From Streptomyces sp. 150FB (GTDB lineage Bacteria > Actinomycetota > Actinomycetes > Streptomycetales > Streptomycetaceae): a stretch of 64,000 bases of DNA. Shown here piece after piece: positions 35,101 to 42,015 of the stretch (positions within the stretch are counted from its first letter, which is position 1; each line of letters opens with the position of its first letter). A program made the position numbers and the translations under genes. The stretch lies in assembly GCF_000818195.1 (NCBI RefSeq), contig NZ_JTHL01000001.1:3929021-3993020 (forward strand). Direction: 5' to 3'. The notes under the pieces are model-generated. The model was given only the letters and a program-made list of their open reading frames with translations, did not search any database and was not told where the DNA came from.

Positions 35101-37187
35101 TCAGCTCGCAGACCGGTCGGCAGTTCGTCGTCCAGCGACTGTGCCGCCGCCTTGAGCAGATCGGTGTCGTCACCCCGCAGGACTCGGAAAGCACCGCTAA
35201 ACGAATCTACGAGGTCGGCCGCAACGTGGCCCCTGGCGCCGTGCTGCGCTCCCTCGGCATTGGCACTACGGTCAACGAAGTCGTCGGCCTGGTAGCCACG
35301 CGCTTTGTCATCGACCAGCAGTTTCCCGTCTCTAGGCAGGGCACGAGCCTGGTCACGTGGATCAGCTTCGACGAGCACCACCGCTGGTTCGGCCGCGGGC
35401 ACAAGACCCGTGCCGACCTCGGCAGGTTTGTGCTGGCGGTCCAGGACGACGGCACTGTTCGCCTGGATGTCCTGGTCGCCGAGTCCAAGTTCCGCCAGAC
35501 CTTCGACGTCGGTTCGGCTGAGGAACAGCTCAACCGCACCACCGACCTGTGTAGGGATGCCTTCCGTTCGGACGGCGAAGCTCGCCACGACCGTCCCTTC
35601 TGGCTGGACGAGCTTGCTGCCGCGATCGCTCAGACCAGTGGAAAGACCACGCAGGCCGAAGACCTTCCAGCTCGCACCCTGATCGGTAATGACGACCACC
35701 GCCAGGTCGAGGCCAAGGTCCTTGACGCCCTACGCTCCGAGGATGTCCAGCTCGGCCACGTCACTGGCGTTGCCGTGGCTATCTCGGCAGAGGACGATCA
35801 GCCGGCACCCGCGGTCGGAAGCCTCGGCAGGCACACCCTGGTGAGGTTGAACAAACGGGAACTGCTGAACCTCATCGGCGCTCTACGCGCCAAGGAGGAC
35901 CCCACCAACGCCGATCCCCTTGTTGTCTCTGGAGACCTCAGCGGGACCGTGAAGGCCGCTGACACTGCCGTCAAAACCTCCTCTGTGGGCCTTTCCGCCG
36001 AACCGCCCACTCTGGAAGAAACAACGGCATCTGCCGAGGCCGGCGGGGCGGCCGCTCTAACAGCTACGCCAGGAGCGGTACTTGCGCGTCACCCTGCTGC
36101 AGAGGCAGGTCCTGCACCTCTGAAGGCTTCCCGCGGTGGGCTCTCCGAGGAGGAGCTGGCGGCTCGATACAACAAGATCGTTGACGTTTTTGCCCGCCAC
36201 AAGGTCGCGGTCACCGCACCGGAGGTCGGCAAGTGGCAGGAGGGACCCGGCTTCTATATCTTCCGGTTCATCCCCAATCCTGGGGTCACCGTGGACAAGC
36301 TGACCAACCGACGCGACGAGATCTTCCTGGCCCTGGCGCTCCCCTCCGGGTTCAGCATTCGGACCCGCAGCGACCGCGGCTCCGTGCTCTTCGAGATCCC
36401 CAAGGTCGACGACGAGAAGTACGGGGTTGACGCCAAGGCGCTGTGGCAGCGGTGCCCGGCCGATCCCGAAAGCCTCATTGCCCCACTAGGCGCCGACATC
36501 GAAGGCAACCCGGTCACCGTTGACCTGTCCTCCGCAGACTCACCACACCTGCTGGTGGCCGGCACTACCGGATCAGGAAAGTCCATCGCGCTGGACACGA
36601 TCCTCAAGGGCCTGGTTCGGTACGACAAGAGCAGCCTGCGACTGCGTCTCGTTGATCCCAAGGGCACCGAACTTGTCGACTTCGAGGACGACCCGCACCT
36701 CGACGGGGTGATCGGTATGGATGCTGCTGACGCCATCAAGATTCTTGAGGAAACCGTCGAAGAGATGGCCGTGCGCTACACGGACATGAAGGCGATCCGC
36801 ACGCGCAAGCTCGTCGAGTACAACGCCAAGGTCGACAAAGCAGATCGGAAGCCCTGGATCGTCATCGTCCTGGACGAGTACGCCGATCTCACCAGCGATC
36901 CTGAAGAGAAGAAGCAGATCGAAACGCTGCTCAAGCGCCTGACGCAGAAGGCCCGCGCTGCGGGCATCCACGTCATCACAGCCACACAGCGACCGAGTGC
37001 GGACGTTATCTCTACGACCATCCGTTCCAACTTCCCTGCCCAACTCGCCCTGCGCGTCAAGACAGCGACCGACAGCCGCATCATTCTGGACGAGACTGGA
37101 GCCGAAGCTCTGGCCGGACAGGGCGACGCCTTTCTGCACACGGCTAAGAGCACCACACGACTGCAGGTGGCCTACGACGGGAGCTGA
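32151..37187 (+). CDS. dptH: DptH-like restriction protein with FtsK/HerA-type translocase domain
   Basis: A 1678-residue protein starting at GTG 32151. The C-terminal third is a FtsK/HerA-like motor: Walker A LLVAGTTGSGKSIALD near residue 1470, LVDPKGTELVDF, Walker B WIVIVLDEYADLTSD near residue 1572, and TATQRPSADVISTTIRSNFPAQLALRV. This exact arrangement is typical of DptH. The upstream 1400 residues hold no domain I can name; an Ala/Glu-rich linker (residues about 1280-1330) precedes the motor. It probably pumps or scans DNA and, with DptF and DptG, cleaves or blocks unmarked DNA. Size is normal for the family. It ends close to a convergent Vsr gene. Confidence 0.87.
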   Translation: MTDSSIRALGRFVADEALRKVTEANGARAVLRVSGFDRPTVAEALRHTARQLLGSPDRQVVVKVGTSEPIEGVPADYLLGPQDQLTKWRNSGQGRAVLLFEWGQSPDAQGLAAMNALNDATILGNYRDLSGERGFDRFMAEAWREAGGIGTVPAAMGTVLLAIWGAVTDEEPRSLHRWAAFLVDTAQKVAATQVRTPDVVYPEISAALPALDLFPDRGLFIKPAALPTRIKKNVSVSAFKQPTGKEITEDDLIDRISATEFSDESLDHVGTDSETAKELMRSLVLNLNRSGSTPQDSRQLRREQDLTLWLEVFEQKSKKIGLGQQVRQEIEKADADRVDEFDAMVIEDALDLGDQEAAQRFLDEAPIGGAEPLADLLSKRSRRKVEKLAFPDSQFVQDPLRALLRELTYFSDEEEGSVIVGLEGNQEVGRWSRWLFAFLYANTLDDVRESTGLRLTLDVKKCLLDLTKPPLPEEDEPFDPNTEWAPLRILVEMDGAQRRFRWDPLGIPGQIALAALIHGWRTPPGHTGKLTFDTFLERFNDPRQWQADEPLPVSELQFASQLERLRLEHFSRFCDGLDAGKINDYVREWEGVLREARTTLVPDNAPNADLEAVVLTDVVGLADHRMMMLATHPLKLRWLAKNYEEAADSIKTALNKEGGLSLNQENEELFFDAIDRISPHGTPAVLVGPGGTIAIPMRESAGHEEYAPVRYGGNESKDWLSSVDETAIDEMVRVITDYLTTYPHKLDGLRVLLLDRNGDPVLPMRVAKQMRAKNPRLKVDLVVLAPQATHHEIIQGFDLQFSGAEMSDDSFLPDVQLILQAWEPDQEADLSGLEDTIDLALAPALFGTQTSMKESTKKESLSGYFNPWKHPASHNLAQTSENVVRALLPETADETLESWSTLCVRYDRRSPVSRESVDGIDYFEMQVQFDQHQNLFETLHRVAHWVVTLDSFIGREQIDALRNRPDVILVKPSVGKNESYTLIVSSQTGRQFVVQRLCRRLEQIGVVTPQDSESTAKRIYEVGRNVAPGAVLRSLGIGTTVNEVVGLVATRFVIDQQFPVSRQGTSLVTWISFDEHHRWFGRGHKTRADLGRFVLAVQDDGTVRLDVLVAESKFRQTFDVGSAEEQLNRTTDLCRDAFRSDGEARHDRPFWLDELAAAIAQTSGKTTQAEDLPARTLIGNDDHRQVEAKVLDALRSEDVQLGHVTGVAVAISAEDDQPAPAVGSLGRHTLVRLNKRELLNLIGALRAKEDPTNADPLVVSGDLSGTVKAADTAVKTSSVGLSAEPPTLEETTASAEAGGAAALTATPGAVLARHPAAEAGPAPLKASRGGLSEEELAARYNKIVDVFARHKVAVTAPEVGKWQEGPGFYIFRFIPNPGVTVDKLTNRRDEIFLALALPSGFSIRTRSDRGSVLFEIPKVDDEKYGVDAKALWQRCPADPESLIAPLGADIEGNPVTVDLSSADSPHLLVAGTTGSGKSIALDTILKGLVRYDKSSLRLRLVDPKGTELVDFEDDPHLDGVIGMDAADAIKILEETVEEMAVRYTDMKAIRTRKLVEYNAKVDKADRKPWIVIVLDEYADLTSDPEEKKQIETLLKRLTQKARAAGIHVITATQRPSADVISTTIRSNFPAQLALRVKTATDSRIILDETGAEALAGQGDAFLHTAKSTTRLQVAYDGS

Positions 37188-37280
37188 CCAGGTCCCGCCA
37201 TATTTGATCAACTCCATCTCGCAGAGGCCAAGAAGGCCACCCGGGTACGAGCTCTTCTCGCTGAACCCGGCGGAGTTCAG

Positions 37281-37312
37281 CTGACCACTGTCGCCAGCGA
37301 CGCGACGGTCAG
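37281..37312. terminator. Possible terminator between dptH and vsr
   Basis: CTGACC and GGTCAG enclose a second stem of TGTCGC with GCGAC; a short T-run follows on the plus strand. It slightly overlaps the vsr stop. Confidence 0.4.
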
Positions 37313-37812
37313 GAGGTCTTTTTCGGATGCTTCGAGACTTGGACTTTCTGTCGCCGAGCTGCCACTGCCTTGATGACAGTGGCAGCACACGCCTCTGGTT
37401 CGAGGTGTTCCCAGAAACGGAGCACCAGCCAGCCAGCCTCCGCGAGGCGGTCGTCTGTGTCCCGGTCGCGCTGGATGTTCCGGCCGATCTTTTCTTCCCA
37501 GTACGGCTGGTTCGTCTTGGGCATCACGAAGTGCTCCTGGCAGCCGTGCCAGAAACAGCCGTCGATGAAGACTGCGACTTTCACAGGGCGGAAGACCATG
37601 TCGGCTGTTCGGCGCATCTTCGGGAGCGGCTTTGCCGCTACCCGGTAGCGCAGTCCAGCGGCGTGGACAAGAGAGCGGAGGAGCAGCTCGGGCGCGGTAT
37701 CACGACTCCGGTTGCCAACCATGCTCCGCCGGGTCGCGGCCGACGACGCCCACGACCCCTCCGGCGGTGTCCACTGCTCGGTCGGCGCTTCTGGTAGTTC
37801 TTGCTCGCTCAT
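37309..37812 (-). CDS. vsr: Very short patch repair (Vsr) mismatch endonuclease
   Basis: A 167-residue protein of the Vsr family, which nicks next to T:G mismatches that arise when 5-methylcytosine deaminates. Family landmarks are RSRDTAPELLLRSLVHAAGLRYRV, the catalytic Asp in RRTADMVF, FIDGCFWHGCQEHF with the metal-site His, and RDTDDRLAEAGWLVLRFWEHL. Length is slightly above the E. coli enzyme (156). It pairs logically with the cytosine methyltransferases at 27.3 and 38.9 kb. Its ATG overlaps the stop of a small upstream gene (ATGA), so it is the last gene of a three-gene operon. It converges on dptH. Confidence 0.92.
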   Translation of the reverse strand: MSEQELPEAPTEQWTPPEGSWASSAATRRSMVGNRSRDTAPELLLRSLVHAAGLRYRVAAKPLPKMRRTADMVFRPVKVAVFIDGCFWHGCQEHFVMPKTNQPYWEEKIGRNIQRDRDTDDRLAEAGWLVLRFWEHLEPEACAATVIKAVAARRQKVQVSKHPKKTS

Positions 37813-38015
37813 ATCTCCAGCAGCTCAGAGAGAGCTTCCTCCGGGGCGTCCCACCTGGCGAGGACCCGTTCCTGTCCGTCCAGCTCTATTCTCGGCGCTT
37901 TCCTGTGGCGAGGGCGGACGGTCGCAAACCTCGCACCCGCGGACCCCACGCGGCCGCGCACCGACGATCCCCGACCGCTGCAACGGGAGTGGCCTCGCGG
38001 CAGCGGGATCTCCAC
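37809..38015 (-). CDS. Small unknown protein coupled to vsr
   Basis: A 68-residue frame from GTG 38015 to TGA 37809, sharing bases with the starts and stops of both neighbours (TGA-GTG with the upstream gene, ATGA with vsr). The C-terminal half (RIELDGQERVLARWDAPEEALSELLEI) is convincing protein; the N-terminal half is basic and Gly/Ser/Arg-rich. No family recognised. The couplings on both sides argue that it is real. Confidence 0.55.
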   Translation of the reverse strand: MEIPLPRGHSRCSGRGSSVRGRVGSAGARFATVRPRHRKAPRIELDGQERVLARWDAPEEALSELLEI

Positions 38016-38204
38016 TCACAGAGTCCCGTCCTGCAGTAGTGCCTTGAAGGCGTCTACCTCTCGCTGCAGCACGATGCGCCCGTCGCCATCGCTGAACGCC
38101 AGGATCCGGCCGCCTGCATCCAGGGCCGCCTCCGCGAGGAGCCCCAGCGGCAGGGACACACGGCCGTCGTCATCGATCTGAAGTTCTGCTGGTTCGCGTA
38201 TCAA
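38016..38204 (-). CDS. Small AbrB-like protein (possible antitoxin or DNA-binding regulator)
   Basis: A 62-residue frame from TTG 38204; a longer in-frame start exists at 38267. The pattern LQIDDDGRVSLPLGLLAEAALDAGGRILAFSDGDGRIVLQ resembles the swapped-hairpin AbrB/SpoVT fold, in which D-G-R-V/I-x-L-P motifs are diagnostic. A short helix follows (REVDAFKALLQDG). Such proteins usually bind DNA as antitoxins or regulators. It is coupled to the next small gene and so to vsr. It may be an autoregulator of this operon. No Shine-Dalgarno is clear, so the start is uncertain. Confidence 0.55.
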   Translation of the reverse strand: MIREPAELQIDDDGRVSLPLGLLAEAALDAGGRILAFSDGDGRIVLQREVDAFKALLQDGTL

Positions 38205-38407
38205 GGTTAACGGACATAGCGCAGACCCCGGTCCAGGGAGGGTCAGGGGCTGACAAGATTGTTCCATGCGCCGTATGTCGCGTGGTCGCCTGCTGCAGAA
38301 TGCTGGGCCAGCTTCGCGTGGCTCAGCCGAATGTCGAACTCCTCGCCTCGTCGGCCTCCGTGGACGGCGCGAAACGCGGACTCAGCAGCCGTTGCCTGAG
38401 GTCTCGC

Positions 38408-38426
38408 TGGGAGCCATCTGGGAGCC
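38408..38426 (+). repeat. Direct repeat, left copy, flanking the att site
   Basis: TGGGAGCC occurs twice with three bases between (TGGGAGCCATCTGGGAGCC). The same 19-base unit with one change lies at 38633-38651, on the other side of the tRNA fragment. Possible integrase arm-binding sites. Confidence 0.45.
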
Positions 38427-38531
38427 AACCCGCTCCCCAAGCCCCTTCGAGACCACCCGAGACCACGACAGACCGACGCTCTGACCAGGGCAAACGCCAT
38501 CCGCACTGGCTAGATCAGTAACCGACCCTCA

Positions 38532-38574
38532 TTCGGGACGAAGAGGTCGTGGGTTCAAATCCCGCCACCCCGAC
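38532..38574 (+). other. Attachment site: 3' fragment of tRNA-Pro(CGG)
   Basis: The 43 bases match what I recall of the Streptomyces tRNA-Pro(CGG) 3' half: anticodon loop with CGG, anticodon-stem strand CGAAG, T loop GTTCAAA, and acceptor strand CCACCCC ending in G. The 5' half is missing, since the preceding bases do not form D-arm or acceptor partners. This is the typical product of integration into a tRNA 3' end. With the fragment on the plus strand, the element that made it lies to its left and the intact tRNA should be further left. Confidence 0.75.
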
Positions 38575-38587
38575 AGAGAAGTACCAG

Positions 38588-38633
38588 CTCAGGGGCTTGA
38601 TCCACTTAGTGGATCAAGCCCCTGAGTCGTTTT
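38588..38633 (+). terminator. Strong rho-independent terminator
   Basis: Perfect 18-bp stem (38588-38605 with 38609-38626), TTA loop, then TCG and a T-run. It lies between the att site and the integrase remnant. Confidence 0.85.
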
Positions 38634-38651
38634 GGGAGCCATTTGGGAGCC
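38633..38651 (+). repeat. Direct repeat, right copy, flanking the att site
   Basis: TGGGAGCCATTTGGGAGCC, one base different from 38408-38426. Confidence 0.45.
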
Positions 38652-38652
38652 G

Positions 38653-38815
38653 AGACCTCCGCACGGCGTGCGACGTCGAACAGCTTCACTCCCTGGTGGT
38701 CACCGGTGCCCGCTGCACGGCTGTCCACGGAAGACGTAGACCTTGCCGTGACAGGGGCACCGTGTCGATTTCGTCCGAGTTATACGGTTAGCAGCCAGAG
38801 CGGTCAACCAGTGGG
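38653..38815 (-). pseudogene. Remnant of a tyrosine integrase gene
   Basis: About 160 bases align base for base, at an estimated three quarters identity, with the middle of the integrase gene (2009-2172), from inside the LacI-HTH insert to the cysteine segment upstream of it. It is in the same orientation. The catalytic C-terminus and the N-terminus are gone, and the reading frame is broken. It lies 80 bases from the tRNA-Pro fragment, where an integrase 3' end would be expected. It marks a second, decayed element of the same family to the right of the att site. Confidence 0.75.
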
Positions 38816-38851
38816 CCCCGCAGCCTCCCTCGCCGGCTACACTTCAACCCC

Positions 38852-40168
38852 ATGAACAGCCCGGTAACACAAGTTCGCCATCTCGAGGGTGTCCGCATCC
38901 TGGACCTCTTCGCAGGTCCTGGTGGGCTCGACGTGGCAGCGCACTTCCTGGGCTTCAAGAGCATCGGAATCGAGTGGGACCGGAACGCGTGCGAGACGCG
39001 CTACGCGGCGGGGCTACCAACGATCCATGCCGATGTGAGCCTCATGCGCGAGACCCGCTTCGACGAGATTCCGAAAACGGTCGACGTCCTCGCCGGCGGA
39101 CCCCCCTGTCAGTCCTTCTCCGTCGCAGGTAACGGAGCCGGACGCCGAGCGCTCAACACGGTGAAGGAGTTCATCCACCGTCTCGTGGACGGGGAGGACG
39201 AAGCTCAGATCGACGAGGATTTGCGTGCCCTCAGCGACCCACGCACCGCCCTGGTCCTCGAACCTTTCCGCTGGCTCATCAAAGCGATCGAAACAGAGGG
39301 TCGTGAACCGTACAAAGTAATCATTCTGGAGCAGGTGCCCGCGGTCCTGCCCCTCTGGGAGATCTACGCGAAGCTTCTGCGCGGCGGCGAAGGACGACTC
39401 GAGGGCGTCAAGTATGAGGCGGAATACTGGGAATTGAAGACCGAGCAGTTCGGGGTGCCACAGACACGCACACGCGCCGTACTCGTCGCTCGGCTCCCCG
39501 GGCATGGGGCTATCGAACCACTCGAAACAACTCACCTGCCCTTTGACCTGCATCGGAGGAAACGGAACGCTACTCAGGCGGATACTCTCCCGACCGATTC
39601 AGCGCCTACTGGGACCAAGAAACGCTGGATCTCCATGGCAGAGGCCCTCGACGCGGCGAGCAAACTCAAGGACTCCCCCGTGGATGTGTCCCGGCTTCGG
39701 ACGGGAGGCAGGATGAAGTTCTTCATCGTGTCGAACTACGGCTCCGGAGGCGACCCGAAGAACCGAGGCCGGCGCCAGTCCTCCGAGCCCGCTTTCACGG
39801 TCACAGGGAAGATCTCTCGAAACAAGGTCTACAAGAGCATCGCGGAATACGAGGCCGGCCAATCCGACCGTTTCACCATTCCGGAATCCGGAGTTCTCCA
39901 AACTTTTCCGCACAACTTCCCGTGGTCGGGAAAAGACCAGGCTCAGCAAGTAGGCAATGCCGTACCCCCACGACTGGGCATGCACATACTCGGCAAGGCA
40001 CTGTGCGGGAACGCCCCATCGGACGAGGAGCTTGCAAACGCGAACACTTGGCCCAGCGTGTCCCAGGCCACGACGGATGGACTCCGGCGCCTAGGCTGCG
40101 GTGATCGGGGTCAATGCCCTCCGAAGTCACACAACGTCATTCGCTCACGTCAGAAGTCCGTCCTCTGA
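38852..40168 (+). CDS. DNA (cytosine-5-)-methyltransferase of defence module B (DrmMII-like)
   Basis: A 438-residue C5-cytosine methyltransferase, distinct from the one at 27.3 kb. Motif I is DLFAGPGGLDVA near residue 18, motif IV GGPPCQSFSV near 83, motif VI ILEQV (Gln in place of the usual Asn) near 159, motif VIII QTRTRAVLVAR near 204 and motif X QVGNAVPPRLG near 367. An insert after motif IV (VKEFIHRLVDGEDEAQIDE) is unusual. Class 2 DISARM systems carry a cytosine methyltransferase (DrmMII), and drmA/drmB homologues follow at 47-52 kb. Base composition is lower in GC than the pathway genes. Its last 32 bases overlap the convergent gene. Confidence 0.9.
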   Translation: MNSPVTQVRHLEGVRILDLFAGPGGLDVAAHFLGFKSIGIEWDRNACETRYAAGLPTIHADVSLMRETRFDEIPKTVDVLAGGPPCQSFSVAGNGAGRRALNTVKEFIHRLVDGEDEAQIDEDLRALSDPRTALVLEPFRWLIKAIETEGREPYKVIILEQVPAVLPLWEIYAKLLRGGEGRLEGVKYEAEYWELKTEQFGVPQTRTRAVLVARLPGHGAIEPLETTHLPFDLHRRKRNATQADTLPTDSAPTGTKKRWISMAEALDAASKLKDSPVDVSRLRTGGRMKFFIVSNYGSGGDPKNRGRRQSSEPAFTVTGKISRNKVYKSIAEYEAGQSDRFTIPESGVLQTFPHNFPWSGKDQAQQVGNAVPPRLGMHILGKALCGNAPSDEELANANTWPSVSQATTDGLRRLGCGDRGQCPPKSHNVIRSRQKSVL

Positions 40169-41024
40169 CCTGCGCCTCCGCGAACAGTTCCTCGAAGTGT
40201 CCGACCAGTCTCCCAACCGCCTCCTCCGGGGCGCGCTCCTCCTCGGGCCCCTGGGGCAGAGTGTTCCTGGGTGATGGAAGGGACGATTCGGCACCCGCGA
40301 TCCAGTCGCGCAGCGGCTCCCCGTCACGTTCCACGTCCGGAGCGATGAGGTCGTACATGAGGGTCGCCGCAGCAACGTTGATCGCAGGCGTCATGGCGTT
40401 AACTTCCCGACCAGTGCGCACAGTTCCCCGCTCCATCAGCTCGACGAGAGCAAGAGCGGTAGGGCGATGGTCGATGATATCCAGCCGAAGAGCGGAGTTG
40501 AGAATGTCCTGATTGCCGCAAGCCACTACGACGGGTCGGTAGTCCGATCCGTCGCGGAAGAGCTCGGCCGCCCACCAGAGCCGGGCGAATGTCTGCTTGT
40601 AGTGAGGGCCGACGAACCTGTCGCGGGCCACGCGCCCGGGCGAACCGTCTGCCTTCGGTTCGGACAGGTGCCGCCAGATGACATAGTCCGGCGCCACACC
40701 AAGGGCCAAATAGGTCCAGAGCCCTTTCTCGGCCGCCTCTCGACGGGTCAGCCGAAGGGTCTCGTGCAGACGCGGAGCCAGCCACGCATCCGCTGCCGTC
40801 GGGCGTGTTTCCCGAAACTTGTCCAGGACGTAGTCAATCAAATCCCGGACTCGGTGAAGCCGCAGTCGCGCGTCGTCATACGGGAACGGCTCGGCAATCT
40901 TATTGAGTGCGATCGAAGGGATGTCGTCGCGACCCTCGAGCAGTCCTATGGAGATGTACTCCGCAGCCTGTACATCGGAGATCAAGGCCAGCTGTTCCGG
41001 CAGGTGCTCGGGGCGGGAAGTCAC
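40137..41024 (-). CDS. Unknown protein of defence module B (possibly DUF6339-like)
   Basis: A 295-residue protein, last gene of the minus-strand trio. It starts with GTG 41024, overlapping the previous stop (GTGA). Residues 30-110 include YDDARLRLHRVRDLIDYVLDKFRETRP and ADAWLAPRLHETLRLTRREAAEKGLWTYLALGVAPDYVIWRHL; residues 150-250 include FARLWWAAELFRDG and LNSALRLDIIDHRPTALALVEL. No catalytic motif is visible; it looks all-helical. From memory the layout resembles proteins annotated DUF6339 that occur beside defence genes; this is a weak assignment. Confidence 0.65.
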   Translation of the reverse strand: MTSRPEHLPEQLALISDVQAAEYISIGLLEGRDDIPSIALNKIAEPFPYDDARLRLHRVRDLIDYVLDKFRETRPTAADAWLAPRLHETLRLTRREAAEKGLWTYLALGVAPDYVIWRHLSEPKADGSPGRVARDRFVGPHYKQTFARLWWAAELFRDGSDYRPVVVACGNQDILNSALRLDIIDHRPTALALVELMERGTVRTGREVNAMTPAINVAAATLMYDLIAPDVERDGEPLRDWIAGAESSLPSPRNTLPQGPEEERAPEEAVGRLVGHFEELFAEAQVRGRTSDVSE

Positions 41025-42015
41025 GCGTGAGTCTCCTGGTCGAGTCGTTCGATGTTGCGGACAGTAGTAGCCAAGGCTTTGGGGACCTCGGCACGACGGG
41101 CAGCGGCGTACTGAATACGCGGTTGCAGATCCGTCCAACTGCCCCCGTCAGTACGCCGGATGTGTACCTCTCGGAGAGCGTCTTCCGCCGACCGACCGAG
41201 GACGATGTCCGGGAGCATCTCCCGGAGCACCGCACCGCGCCAGTCGGGCGGGAAGAGCGGAGTCCCGTCCTCCTCAACCTCCAGGTCACCAATGGCGGTG
41301 TGGAAGACTGCGGTCCAAACATCAGCGCACACATCTGGGCGAGCAGCATCTCGCCCACCACGCTTTCAACTTTGGAGCCCTGGCCTTCCACAAGCGCCAC
41401 GAGGCCCTCGAAGTCCGAGTTCAGGCGGACGGTGGGCATCCGGCCCGAGGTATCCACCACCCACGGTGCGTCTCTGAAATTCCGCAACCACTCGGCGCCA
41501 CGGGCAAAACTGACGGTGCTGACCTCGAGTTGGCGATCTCGCAGAGGCGCGTCGGCCCTCACGTCGACCAACCACTCCTGGTTGGTGGAGCCGATGATCC
41601 GACCCGCTATCCCCCCCACCTTGGCCACCACGTGCACCGTGAGAGACGCACGATCCAGGTGGTCGTCCCGGTCGAGCTCGATCTCCCCGGTCCAGTCCCC
41701 GCTGCCTTCCCCAACGAGTTCCAAGCGGGTAACAGTGCGCGTATTGGTGGCCCCCTCCGTCAGAACGGCGACTACCGCGACGTCGGACCAGTGACCCTTC
41801 GTCCCGATCTCACGAGCCGGTACGGTCGCTGTCAGGGCCAGCCTCGCAGTCTGCCAGTCGTCGCGCTCAGCCCTACCAAGTGCCACGACCTGCTCAACGA
41901 CGGAGTATCCCCTGCTGTCCAACTGCTCTCGATTGTCTCCGGGGCCACGCAGCCGCACCGCCGTGACTCGCGCCATCACCGCTCCGGTCAGCCGAGGGTA
42001 CGGATAGACCCTCAC
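41021..42015 (-). pseudogene. Frameshifted unknown gene of defence module B (two reading frames)
   Basis: Two good coding segments in different frames join at a TGTGTG tract (plus-strand CACACA, 41328-41333). The first starts at GTG 42015, coupled to the sigma-GHKL gene by GTGA, and encodes about 227 residues (MARVTAVRLRGPGDNREQLD... VVGEMLLAQMC). The second runs to 41021 (ADVWTAVFHTAIGDLEVEED... VRNIERLDQ). Removing one TG restores a single protein of about 328 residues. The downstream half could also be translated on its own from a GTG at 41332. The cause may be mutation, slippage-based switching, frameshifting or a sequencing error. No family recognised. Confidence 0.65.

Noticed and set aside
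28883..37187. dptFGH as BREX or pgl genes
   Set aside because: No PglZ, PglX or BrxA/B homologue; the three-gene order, sizes and the DptH motor motifs fit DptFGH better.
38532..38574. Complete tRNA gene
   Set aside because: Only the 3' half is present; the bases before the anticodon loop do not form the 5' acceptor, D-arm or anticodon stem.
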